Assembly: GCA_945893365.1 (NCBI GenBank)
Contig: CAMDED010000026.1
Location: 1 to 62,371, forward strand
DNA from: Candidatus Sulfopaludibacter sp. SbA3
Lineage (GTDB): Bacteria > Acidobacteriota > Terriglobia > Bryobacterales > Bryobacteraceae
Length of the DNA stretch: 62,371 nt
Reading direction: 5' to 3'
In this document: one piece after another, positions 1 through 7,331 of the stretch
How the letters are laid out: the number at the start of each line of letters is the position of its first letter
Position numbering within the stretch: the first letter of the stretch is position 1
Notes under the pieces: generated by a model
What the model was told of the DNA's origin: nothing
Database searches by the model: none
What the model saw: the letters and a program-made list of their open reading frames with translations, nothing else
Position numbers and translations under genes: made by a program

Positions 1-81
1 AGCCATTGACGCCCCCAAATCCAGCCGCCGCACGGCGGCTTCCTTGAACTCCTTTGTGAACTTCCGTCGAGATAATCCCAT
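1..81 (-). CDS. IS3-family transposase OrfA, N-terminal 27 residues (partial)
   Basis: The minus strand opens with ATG at 81 and reads MGLSRRKFTKEFKEAAVRRL before running off the window. The R(K/R)F(T/S)xEFKxxAVRL pattern is the start of the helix-turn-helix of IS3/IS911 OrfA proteins, which bind the element's ends and are normally followed by a DDE-type OrfB reached by frameshifting. A GGAG lies about 10 bases upstream. Only the first 27 codons are visible, so it is unknown whether the transposase is intact. Confidence 0.75.
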   Translation of the reverse strand, partial: MGLSRRKFTKEFKEAAVRRLDLGASMA

Positions 82-148
82 GACTCATTTTCTCCATTCA
101 GTGAAAAATGAGTCTTAACTGTTTGTCTCAGTTTTGGGGACAAGTCCA
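1..148 (-). mobile_element. Terminal part of an IS3-type insertion sequence
   Basis: The block holds the start of an IS3-family OrfA reading leftward out of the window. Its outer edge is placed at about 148, where the minus strand begins TGGACTTGTCCCCAAAAC, a TG-starting end typical of IS3-group terminal repeats. The interrupted HNH gene stops inside this end. The other end lies outside the window, so target duplication and full length cannot be judged. The boundary is inferred from where nuclease coding sense stops. Confidence 0.6.
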
Positions 149-529
149 CTGCGAAACTTCCTCTTCCCGGAGTCTTACCACCCATGGGGCTTTCTTGCGG
201 GCCTCCTTGAGGCGTCGAGTCGCCTGTGGGTTCGGCAGTGCGTCGCCAGCCTTGGATCGGTTGCAGTCGTAGCAGGTCGCCAGGAGGTTGAGGTCGCCGT
301 TGACATCAAAGCCGTCATCCAACTCCAGTTCCGCCAGTAGAAGCCGCCACTTCGCGGGGTCGTTTGAGCGATGCAATGGAATGATGTGGTCAATCTCGAA
401 TTCTCGAAATCGAAGTGGCTTCTTACAGTAGGCGCATCGCTTTTCCCAGGCGAGGAAGATCGCATATCGGTCGCTGTTTGAGAACCTGTGGCGCTATGCC
501 ATTCCGTTTGGTTGGTACTGCCACTTCAT
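128..529 (-). pseudogene. HNH endonuclease, in-frame stop and IS-truncated 3' end
   Basis: From ATG at 529 the frame reads 11 residues, meets TAG at 494-496, then continues as a convincing HNH nuclease: a CAYC zinc knuckle, REFEIDHIIPLH (the DH of the His-Me finger) and LLATCYDCNRSKAGD with the second CxxC and the closing N/K residues. HNH proteins of this size are metal-dependent nickases or nucleases. The last residues (WTCPQN) and the stop codon are supplied by the end of the IS3-type element at about 148, so the natural C-terminus is lost. No usable ATG, GTG or TTG follows the TAG before the CxxC, so an intact shorter product is unlikely unless the TAG is read through or is a sequencing error. 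Confidence 0.7.
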
Positions 530-559
530 TATCCAGGGTGAGGTTCACGCTCGCTTGCA

Positions 560-1252
560 TCACCCCAACCCGCACTCCCTCCGCGCCCCCACAAAGACCT
601 CAAGCAGCATCGCATCCGTAAGCCGTCCCGTTTGCGTATTCTGCTGGCTCGGATGATAAGACCCGATAAGAATCGGATGCCCCGGTCCGGTTTCATATCG
701 CACGTTATGCCCGAACGGAAACGCCGCGCGGCTTTCGATCCATCCCTCGCTCTTCAGAATCCCGAGGTAGGCGTCGAAGGCTATCTTGCCCAGCGCCACC
801 ACCACCCGCACGGACTTCATCAACTCAACCTCACGCTCAAGATATCCCCGGCAATTGCGCAGTTCATCGGGAGTGGGCTTGTTATCCGGCGGCGCGCAGT
901 GGGCGGTCGCCGTGATCCATGCGTCGTTCAGCCGCAGCCCGTCTTCGCGCGATTCGCTTTGTGCTTGGGAAGCGAAACCCGAGGCGTGCAAGGCGCGGTA
1001 GAGGTAGTCGCCAGAGCGGTCGCCGGTGAACATACGGCCCGTGCGATTAGCGCCGTGCGCCCCGGGAGCGAGTCCGATGATCAGAAGGCGGGCGCGCGGG
1101 TCGCCGAAGGAGGGCACGGGCTTGCCCCAATATTCCCAGTCGCTGTACGCCCTGCGTCTCACCGCGGCAACGCTTTCGCAATGCGCGATGAGACGAGGGC
1201 AGCGCCGGCAAGCGGCGATTTCCCGCTGCAATACTTCGAGCTTTGCCGGCAA
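560..1252 (-). CDS. Family 5 uracil-DNA glycosylase (UdgB-type), 230 aa
   Basis: The protein excises uracil, and in characterised relatives also hypoxanthine and other deaminated bases, as the first step of base-excision repair. Motif 1 (GLAPGAHGANRTGRMFTGD, residues about 60-78) has the family 5 form that lacks the catalytic Asp or Asn of other families. Motif 3 is GSYHPSQQNTQTGRLT near residue 205. Four cysteines fit a 4Fe-4S cluster: C15 and C18 (ACRRC) and two more in AHCAPPDNK and LRNCRGYL. The start is TTG at 1252, just after the stop of the upstream dehydrogenase (ends 1256), so the two are probably cotranscribed. The length fits the family. Confidence 0.9.
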   Translation of the reverse strand: MPAKLEVLQREIAACRRCPRLIAHCESVAAVRRRAYSDWEYWGKPVPSFGDPRARLLIIGLAPGAHGANRTGRMFTGDRSGDYLYRALHASGFASQAQSESREDGLRLNDAWITATAHCAPPDNKPTPDELRNCRGYLEREVELMKSVRVVVALGKIAFDAYLGILKSEGWIESRAAFPFGHNVRYETGPGHPILIGSYHPSQQNTQTGRLTDAMLLEVFVGARRECGLG

Positions 1253-1255
1253 ACG

Positions 1256-2446
1256 TCAGGCCGCGATCATGCCGTGGGGGTCGATGACGAACTTCGTCGC
1301 CGCGCCACGGTCGAAATCGTGGTAGCCGCGCGGAGCGTCGTCGAGCGTGATGGTCTGAACGTTCACCGCCTTCGCGATCTGAATCTTGTCATAAAGGATG
1401 CACTGCATGAGCGCACGGTGATAGCGCATCACGGGGCACTGGCCAGTCGTGAATGCGCAAGACTTCGCCCAGCCGAGTCCGATGCGGATGCCGAGGTTGC
1501 CGATCTTCGCATTGTCGTCGACCCCGCCCGGATCGCCCGTCACGTAGAGTCCGGGAATGCCGATGTTTCCGCCCGCCCGCACGATCTCCATCACGGAGTT
1601 GAGCACCGTGGCGGGCCGCTCGACAACGGAATCCTTCCCCTGACCACGCGCCTCGAAGCCGACGCAATCGACCGCGGCGTCTACTTCCGGAACGCCTACG
1701 ATCTGCGCGATCTGCTCGGCGAGCGTCGCATCCAGCTTGAGATCCACCGTCACGCAACCGAAGCTTCGGGCCTGCGCCAGACGCTCCGGAATCATATCGC
1801 CGACAATGACAACGGCCGCGCCCAGCAGGTGGCAGGACGCCGCGCATGCAAGTCCCACAGGACCCGCGCCCGCTACGTACACGATGGAACCGGGACCGAC
1901 ACCGGCGGTGACCGCGCCGTGATAGCCGGTCGGGAAAATATCGGAGAGCAGCGTCAGATCCTTGATCTTCGCCATCGCCTGCGCCTTGTCCGGGAACTTG
2001 AGCAGGTTGAAATCGGCATAAGGAACCATGACGTACTCCGCCTGGCCGCCGACCCATCCGCCCATATCGACGTAGCCGTAGGCCGCGCCGGGGCGTGAAG
2101 GGTTCACGTTCATGCAAATGCCCGTCTTGCCCTCCTTGCAGTTGCGGCAGCGCCCGCAGGCAATGTTGAACGGCACGGAGACGATGTCTCCTTTTCGGAT
2201 GAACTCGACGTCGCGGCCGGCTTCAATCACCTCACCGGTGATCTCGTGACCGAGCACCAGACCCTGCGGCGCGGTCGTGCGGCCGCGAACCATGTGCTGG
2301 TCGCTGCCGCAAATGTTGGTGGAAACGATCTTTAGAATGACACCGTGATCGCACTTGCGCGACCCGATGGACAGCGTTGGGAAATCGATGGACTGGACCT
2401 CGACCTTGCCCGGACCCATGTAAGCGACTCCGCGGTTGCTTGCCAT
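1256..2446 (-). CDS. fdhA: Zinc-dependent, glutathione-independent formaldehyde dehydrogenase, 396 aa
   Basis: This medium-chain zinc alcohol dehydrogenase resembles Pseudomonas putida formaldehyde dehydrogenase in length (about 398 aa) and in the start MASNRGVAYMGPGKVEV. The catalytic zinc region is NICGSDQHMVRGRT with GLVLGHEITGEV. The structural zinc loop is CGRCRNCKEGKTGIC (residues about 95-110). A Rossmann region with VAGAGPVGLACAAS lies near residue 190. Relatives oxidise formaldehyde to formate with bound NAD and can dismutate aldehydes. AAGGAG precedes ATG at 2446. It is divergent from recA1, and the 109-bp gap holds the palindrome at 2513-2529. Confidence 0.88.
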   Translation of the reverse strand: MASNRGVAYMGPGKVEVQSIDFPTLSIGSRKCDHGVILKIVSTNICGSDQHMVRGRTTAPQGLVLGHEITGEVIEAGRDVEFIRKGDIVSVPFNIACGRCRNCKEGKTGICMNVNPSRPGAAYGYVDMGGWVGGQAEYVMVPYADFNLLKFPDKAQAMAKIKDLTLLSDIFPTGYHGAVTAGVGPGSIVYVAGAGPVGLACAASCHLLGAAVVIVGDMIPERLAQARSFGCVTVDLKLDATLAEQIAQIVGVPEVDAAVDCVGFEARGQGKDSVVERPATVLNSVMEIVRAGGNIGIPGLYVTGDPGGVDDNAKIGNLGIRIGLGWAKSCAFTTGQCPVMRYHRALMQCILYDKIQIAKAVNVQTITLDDAPRGYHDFDRGAATKFVIDPHGMIAA

Positions 2447-2512
2447 AATGTTGCTCCTTAAGTTTTAGACGTGCGGTAGTTATGAAATCAGAAAACGGGG
2501 CCAAGGTCAAGC

Positions 2513-2541
2513 CGGTCCGCTTCGGACCGAACTGTTATAAT
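2513..2541 (+). promoter_or_regulatory. recA1 promoter with overlapping palindromes
   Basis: A perfect -10 TATAAT sits at 2536-2541 with TGT in front of it (extended -10), 14 bases before the recA1 ATG, and no Shine-Dalgarno follows. The weak -35 position is occupied by a 7-bp inverted repeat, CGGTCCG-CTT-CGGACCG (2513-2529), which overlaps a second palindrome, TTCGGACCGAA (2521-2531). The position suits a repressor such as LexA or another SOS regulator. The identity of the binding protein is inference. Confidence 0.6.
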
Positions 2542-2555
2542 CGGCACTGATTCCC

Positions 2556-3626
2556 ATGGATGAAAAAGAACGCGCACGCGCTTTAGAAGTCACGCTCGGA
2601 CAGATTGAAAAGCAGTTCGGGAAGGGTTCGATTCTCAGGCTTGGATCGAAGGAGGCCATCGTGCCGGTGGCCGTCATCTCGACCGGTTCCATTTCGCTCG
2701 ACGCGGCGCTCGGGACGGGCGGGTTCCCCAGGGGCCGCATCAACGAAATCTTCGGGCCGGAATCGTCGGGTAAAACGACCATCGCGCTCCAGGTAATCGC
2801 GGAAGCCCAGAAGAAGGGCGGCATGGCGGCGTTCATCGACGTGGAACACGCGCTCGACCCGCTCTACGCGCGCAAGCTGGGAGTGGACATCGACAATCTG
2901 CTGGTGTCGCAGCCCGACTACGGCGAACAGGCCCTCGAGATCACGGCGGCGCTCGTGGCATCCGGTTCGATCGACGTGCTGGTCGTCGATTCGGTCGCCG
3001 CGCTCGTTCCCAAGGCCGAGCTTGACGGCGAAATGGGCGATAGCCACATGGGCCTCCAGGCGCGGCTGATGTCGCAGGCCTTGCGCAAGCTGACGGGCCT
3101 CGTGTCGAAGTCGAAAACCTGCCTGATTTTCATCAATCAGATCCGCGAAAAAATCGGCGTCATGTTCGGCAATCCGGAAACCACTACCGGAGGACGCGCC
3201 CTGAAATTCTACGCCTCCGTCCGTCTGGATATCCGCCGTATTGCGGCGATCAAGGACGGCGACGTGGTTTCGGGAAACCGGACAAAGGTCAAAGTGGTGA
3301 AGAACAAGCTCGCGTCGCCGTTTCGCGAAGCCGAATTCGACATCATCTATGGCGAGGGAATCTCGAAGGAAGGCGACCTGCTGGACCTGGGCGCGGCGAA
3401 CAATCTCGTGGAAAAAAGCGGGTCCTGGTATAGCTACAAGGGCGACCGCATCGGCCAGGGCCGCGAGAACGCCCGCCAGTTTCTGAAGGACAACCCGGAC
3501 ATCAAGCAGAAGCTGGATACGGAGCTTCGCAGGTTACTTGGATTATCGAGAGAGCCCGCGGGCGAGGCTGGCGCCGACCCTGCGCCGTCCAAGCCGGTCA
3601 TGGCTGCGGCTCCCCGCGGCCGCTGA
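2556..3626 (+). CDS. recA: RecA recombinase, first copy, 356 aa
   Basis: RecA forms ATP-dependent filaments on single-stranded DNA for homologous recombination and triggers LexA self-cleavage. Visible landmarks: Walker A GPESSGKT (residues about 68-75), the Walker B region [20 protein letters not shown], loop L1 [20 protein letters not shown]2 [20 protein letters not shown], and the polymer core ending in [14 protein letters not shown]. The length is normal (about 350). It is followed after 66 bp by a second full recA. Differences are concentrated at the N-terminus and in the C-terminal tail (here [19 protein letters not shown]), so this is diverged paralogy rather than a recent duplication. 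Confidence 0.95.
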   Translation: MDEKERARALEVTLGQIEKQFGKGSILRLGSKEAIVPVAVISTGSISLDAALGTGGFPRGRINEIFGPESSGKTTIALQVIAEAQKKGGMAAFIDVEHALDPLYARKLGVDIDNLLVSQPDYGEQALEITAALVASGSIDVLVVDSVAALVPKAELDGEMGDSHMGLQARLMSQALRKLTGLVSKSKTCLIFINQIREKIGVMFGNPETTTGGRALKFYASVRLDIRRIAAIKDGDVVSGNRTKVKVVKNKLASPFREAEFDIIYGEGISKEGDLLDLGAANNLVEKSGSWYSYKGDRIGQGRENARQFLKDNPDIKQKLDTELRRLLGLSREPAGEAGADPAPSKPVMAAAPRGR

Positions 3627-3692
3627 ACCCGTCCAAGGTTTTCCTGAGAATTCACATCGTTCGCCCGCACTCCTTTTCCGAGGAAGTGCAAT

Positions 3693-4805
3693 ATGGACGA
3701 ACGGGAAAAGCAGCGCCGCCATACTATCGATCTGGCGTTAACCCAGATGGAAAAGCAGTTTGGAAAGGGCGCGATCGTGCGCCTGGGATCGACGGCGGTA
3801 GTACCGGTCGCGACGATATCGAGCGGATCGATCGCGATCGACGCCGCCCTCGGCGTGGGCGGATTTCCCAAGGGACGGGTCGTCGAGATCTTTGGGCCGG
3901 AATCTTCCGGCAAGACTACCCTTGCCCTGCACGCCATCGCACAGGCGCAGAAAACCGGCGGCAACGCCGCGTTTATCGACGCCGAGCATGCGCTCGACCC
4001 GATCTATGCGAGAAAGCTGGGCGTTGACATCGACAACCTGCTGGTCTCGCAGCCCGATCACGGCGAACAGGCTCTCGAAATCGTCTCCGCGTTGATTGTG
4101 ACGGGTGCGATCGACGTCGTTGTCGTCGACTCCGTGGCGGCCCTGGTTCCCAAAGCCGAACTCGACGGCGAAATGGGCGACAGCCACATGGGTCTGCATG
4201 CCCGGCTGATGTCTCAGGCGCTGCGAAAGCTGACTGCGGCGGTTTCCCGGACCGGAACGTGCCTCATCTTTATTAATCAGGTTCGCGAAAAAATCGGCGT
4301 CATGTTCGGCAACCCGGAAACGACCACGGGCGGCAGGGCTCTGAAGTTCTACTCGTCGGTCAGGATCGAGGTGCGCCGCATCGCGGCCTTGAAGGATGGG
4401 GAAACGGCGATCGGAAATCGGACGCGGGTCAAGGTCGTAAAGAATAAGGTCGCTTCGCCTTTCCGGGAGGCCGAGTTCGACATCATCTACGGTGAGGGGA
4501 TTTCGGTCGAGGGGGATCTGCTCGATCTCGGCGTCGAAAAAGGCGTCGTCGAAAAGAGCGGCTCCTGGTTCAGCTACAAGGGCGAGCGCATCGGACAGGG
4601 CCGGGACAACGCGAAACAGTACCTGAAAGGCAAGCCGGAGCTGGCCGTTCAAGTGGATGCCGATCTGCGCCGGCAGATCGGTCTGCTGATCGCGGCCGTC
4701 AACGGAGGCGTCGTCGGCGAAGCGGGTGTCAATGGAAGCCCTGCCGCCGCCGGAAACCCGGCCCAAGCCTCCGCTTCAGCGGCGTCCGCTGGCCGAAGAC
4801 CTTGA
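3693..4805 (+). CDS. recA: RecA recombinase, second copy, 370 aa
   Basis: This is a second complete RecA, with Walker [30 protein letters not shown]1 [19 protein letters not shown] and L2 [27 protein letters not shown] precedes ATG at 3693, so unlike copy 1 it has a normal ribosome site and appears to be read from the upstream promoter. The C-terminal tail is longer and Ala/Gly rich ([17 protein letters not shown]), whereas RecA tails are usually acidic and restrain activity. All catalytic motifs are intact in both copies, so neither looks like a pseudogene. Myxococcus xanthus is a known example of a bacterium with two recA genes. Confidence 0.95.
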   Translation: MDEREKQRRHTIDLALTQMEKQFGKGAIVRLGSTAVVPVATISSGSIAIDAALGVGGFPKGRVVEIFGPESSGKTTLALHAIAQAQKTGGNAAFIDAEHALDPIYARKLGVDIDNLLVSQPDHGEQALEIVSALIVTGAIDVVVVDSVAALVPKAELDGEMGDSHMGLHARLMSQALRKLTAAVSRTGTCLIFINQVREKIGVMFGNPETTTGGRALKFYSSVRIEVRRIAALKDGETAIGNRTRVKVVKNKVASPFREAEFDIIYGEGISVEGDLLDLGVEKGVVEKSGSWFSYKGERIGQGRDNAKQYLKGKPELAVQVDADLRRQIGLLIAAVNGGVVGEAGVNGSPAAAGNPAQASASAASAGRRP

Positions 4806-4993
4806 TATTAAGGGTCCGGAAGCGCGATCGCGCACAAAAACCGCAAAAAACCGTGGAAAAACGAGGTTTTTGCGCATTTGTCTCTTTACATTTGCGCCGC
4901 GCGTCCCTTATCATTGATACGAATCGTAGCGTTGGGCGCGATCGGGCGGTTGGGATCGGCTCACGGACGATACGGGAGAATCACAGGAGGTGT

Positions 4994-5299
4994 ATGGCGG
5001 AGAAACGCATGACACAGACGCAATTGATGAGATCGCTCGCGGAAGCCTGCGAAGTTAGCAACAAGGTATCCAGACAATTCCTGGAAACGCTTGCGGACAC
5101 TGCGGTAAAGGAAGTGAAGAAGAATGGAGTTTTCGTTCTCCCCGGACTGGGCCGGTTGGTTCGCGTCGACCGCAAGGCTCGCGTGGGACGGAACCCGGCA
5201 ACCGGCGAGAGCATCAAGATTCCGGCCAAAAAGGTCGTGAAGTTCCGCGTGGCAAAAGCCGCGAAGGATGCGATCGTTCCCCCCAAGGTGAAAAAGTAG
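4994..5299 (+). CDS. HU/IHF-family DNA-binding protein, 101 aa
   Basis: The protein starts MAEKRMTQTQLMRSLAEACE after a textbook AGGAGG with ideal spacing. The frame is open further upstream, but this start is clearly preferred. HU-type landmarks are VSRQFLETLADTAVKEVKKNG, then GLGRLVRVDRKARVGRNPATGES, which is the DNA-bending arm with the conserved RNP, and IPAKKVVKFRVAKAAKDAI at the end. It differs from a standard 90-residue HU by a short basic N-terminal extension. HU proteins bend DNA and assist recombination and repair, which fits its place behind two recA genes. A strong terminator follows. Confidence 0.9.
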   Translation: MAEKRMTQTQLMRSLAEACEVSNKVSRQFLETLADTAVKEVKKNGVFVLPGLGRLVRVDRKARVGRNPATGESIKIPAKKVVKFRVAKAAKDAIVPPKVKK

Positions 5300-5316
5300 A
5301 CATCCCCAAGAACAGG

Positions 5317-5354
5317 AAACCCCGCCGGGCCTACTTGCCTTGGCGGGGTTTTAT
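5317..5354. terminator. Rho-independent terminator after the HU gene
   Basis: An 8-bp stem (ACCCCGCC / GGCGGGGT) brackets a loop of about 15 bases and is followed by TTTTA. A run of A on the left arm may let it serve the convergent tatA side as well. Confidence 0.75.
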
Positions 5355-5405
5355 TCTGTCGACGCCGAGATGAAATCCGCCCAACGTGCGGGCAGCTAAC
5401 GAAGC

Positions 5406-5573
5406 TTACGCCTGCTTTTTCTCTTCGACCTTGTCTTCCGACTTCAAAGCGTTCTTGAAGTTGCGAATACCTTCACCCAAACCTTTCGCGACCTCCGGAA
5501 TCTTGCGCCCGCCAAACAGCAGTACCGCGATCCCCAGGATGATGAGAAGTTCAGGTAAGCCAATTGATCTCAT
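5406..5573 (-). CDS. tatA: Twin-arginine translocase subunit TatA/E, 55 aa
   Basis: The protein starts [20 protein letters not shown], the single N-terminal membrane helix of TatA, then the hinge [20 protein letters not shown] and an amphipathic helix, ending in a charged tail ([12 protein letters not shown]). TatA oligomers form the pore that exports folded proteins. The start at 5573 is chosen because AGGAGG lies just upstream, although the frame stays open for 15 more codons. It lies 31 bp behind purN, and no tatC is in the window. Confidence 0.9.
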   Translation of the reverse strand: MRSIGLPELLIILGIAVLLFGGRKIPEVAKGLGEGIRNFKNALKSEDKVEEKKQA

Positions 5574-5604
5574 GCGGCCTCCTGTACCCATGATAGAGAC
5601 ACCG

Positions 5605-6243
5605 CTACGCCGAGTCAAGGCCCGTCGATCTCCCGGCTACGACGCGCCGGCCTTCGATACTCCACTCGCCTCCAAGGATCAGCCTGATCGCCTCGCTGTA
5701 AATCCGGTGCTCTTCGGCCAGAATGCGAGCCGAAAGGGTATCGGCATCGTCGCCGTCGAGAACCGGAACAGCGGCCTGCCCGACGATTGGCCCCGCATCC
5801 AGATACTCATCGACGAAGTGGACCGTGCAGCCGCTCACTTTCACGCCGTGCTCAACCGCCTGATGCTGCGCGTCGAGACCTGGGAACGAGGGCAGCAGCG
5901 ACGGGTGAATATTCAGAATGCGCAGCGGAAACCTGCGCACGAAATGCGGGCTCAGCAGCCGCATGAAGCCCGCGAGGCACACAAGATCGGCGGTGTGCCT
6001 CTCCACCTCGTCCGCCAGAAGCGTGTCGTACTCTTCGCGGGATACGCCTTTCGAAGGCAGCGAAACCGCGGTAATGCCGAGCTCGCGAGCCGTCTCCAGA
6101 CCGCGTGCGTCCGGCCGGTTTGAGACCACCACTGCAATTTCGGCGTCGAGCCTGCCCGAACGGATGTTGCTCGCGATGGCTTCGAAGTTCGACCCTCGTC
6201 CCGAAAGCAGGATAGCAAGCCGCTTCACGCGCATTCCACTCAC
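5605..6243 (-). CDS. purN: Phosphoribosylglycinamide formyltransferase, 212 aa
   Basis: PurN transfers a formyl group from 10-formyl-THF to GAR in purine synthesis. Landmarks are [15 protein letters not shown] at the N-terminus (phosphate binding), [30 protein letters not shown], and the catalytic region [18 protein letters not shown] with [20 protein letters not shown]. The length is usual for PurN. Its ATG overlaps the end of purM (6240-6243), so the two purine genes are translationally coupled, and this order is common. Confidence 0.95.
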   Translation of the reverse strand: MSGMRVKRLAILLSGRGSNFEAIASNIRSGRLDAEIAVVVSNRPDARGLETARELGITAVSLPSKGVSREEYDTLLADEVERHTADLVCLAGFMRLLSPHFVRRFPLRILNIHPSLLPSFPGLDAQHQAVEHGVKVSGCTVHFVDEYLDAGPIVGQAAVPVLDGDDADTLSARILAEEHRIYSEAIRLILGGEWSIEGRRVVAGRSTGLDSA

Positions 6244-7283
6244 AGGTATTCCACACGGGCGCGCCCGCGTTTCGCCGCCACCACTTCGCCCACGCGGTAA
6301 ACCGGCTGTCGCAACCGCTTCAGCGCGGCCTCCGCTTTCGCCGATTTCGCCCTATCAACGGCCAGGATCATCCCGAGGCCGAGATTGAACGTGCGCCGGT
6401 AGTCGTCGTCCGGAACGTTGCCGATCTCCCGAAGAAGTTCGAACACCGGCAGCACCGGCCAGCTTCCAAGAGTGATCGCGGCGGCCAGCCCCTTCGGGAG
6501 CATGCGAGGAGTGTTGTCCGTGATGCCGCCGCCCGTGATGTGGGCCGCGCCTTTTAGAAGGCCGGCGTCGATAAGCGTGCGAAGCGGTTTCAGATAGCTG
6601 CGATGCACCTTGAGCAACTCCTCGGACACCGTGCATCCCAACTCCGGAACTTGGCTCTCCGGACCGTAGCCGGCGGTTTCAAACAACAGCTTGCGCGCCA
6701 GAGAATAGCCGTTGGTGTGGAGACCCGTCGAAGGCAGCCCGAGCAGCGCGTCGCCCGCCTTGATGGAGGCGCCATCGAGAAGTTTGCCGCGCTCGGCCGC
6801 GCCCACGATGAAGCCCGCCATGTCATATTCGCCCTCGGCGTAGAGTCCGGGCATCTCCGCCGTTTCCCCGCCGATCAGCGCGCATCCGTTTTCGCGGCAC
6901 CCTCGAGCGATACCTGAAATTACCGCGGCCGCGACCGCCGCGTTGAGCTTGCCCACCGAGAAGTAGTCGAGAAAGAAGAGCGGCCGCGCGCCCTGTACCG
7001 CGATGTCGTTCACGCAGTGATTCACCAGGCACTGGCCCACGGTATCGTGCCGGCCCGTGAGGAACGCGACTTTGAGTTTGGTGCCCACGCCGTCGGCTGA
7101 GCTCACAAGCACAGGTTTTCGAAATCCGGAAAGAGCATAGGCGGCCCCAAAACTCCCGATGTCGGTCAGAACGGCCGGACCGAAGGTGCTCCGCGCCATC
7201 TTCTTGATCGAGACAAGCGCGCGGTCCGCTTCGCCGATGTTCACGCCGGCATCCGCGTAACGGATGCTTATCTTCTTAGCCAT
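6240..7283 (-). CDS. purM: Phosphoribosylformylglycinamidine cyclo-ligase, 347 aa
   Basis: PurM closes the imidazole ring (FGAM to AIR) using ATP. The sequence shows the typical start ISIRYADAGVNIGEADRALV, KPVLVSSADGVGTKLKVAF, the HCVNDIAVQGARPLFFLDYF segment, CALIGGETAEMPGLY, and HITGGGITDNTPRMLPKGL. The length matches the family. A TATACT hexamer lies about 21 bases upstream of ATG and no Shine-Dalgarno is visible, so the leader is probably short. It heads the purM-purN-tatA cluster. Confidence 0.95.
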   Translation of the reverse strand: MAKKISIRYADAGVNIGEADRALVSIKKMARSTFGPAVLTDIGSFGAAYALSGFRKPVLVSSADGVGTKLKVAFLTGRHDTVGQCLVNHCVNDIAVQGARPLFFLDYFSVGKLNAAVAAAVISGIARGCRENGCALIGGETAEMPGLYAEGEYDMAGFIVGAAERGKLLDGASIKAGDALLGLPSTGLHTNGYSLARKLLFETAGYGPESQVPELGCTVSEELLKVHRSYLKPLRTLIDAGLLKGAAHITGGGITDNTPRMLPKGLAAAITLGSWPVLPVFELLREIGNVPDDDYRRTFNLGLGMILAVDRAKSAKAEAALKRLRQPVYRVGEVVAAKRGRARVEYL

Positions 7284-7331
7284 TCGTAGAAGGTGGAAAC
7301 TATCAGTATATCGGTCCCGCCATCCTCAAGT

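Noticed and set aside
632-2098. Open frame of 488 codons on the plus strand
   Set aside because: It is antisense to the glycosylase and dehydrogenase genes, both with clear catalytic motifs.
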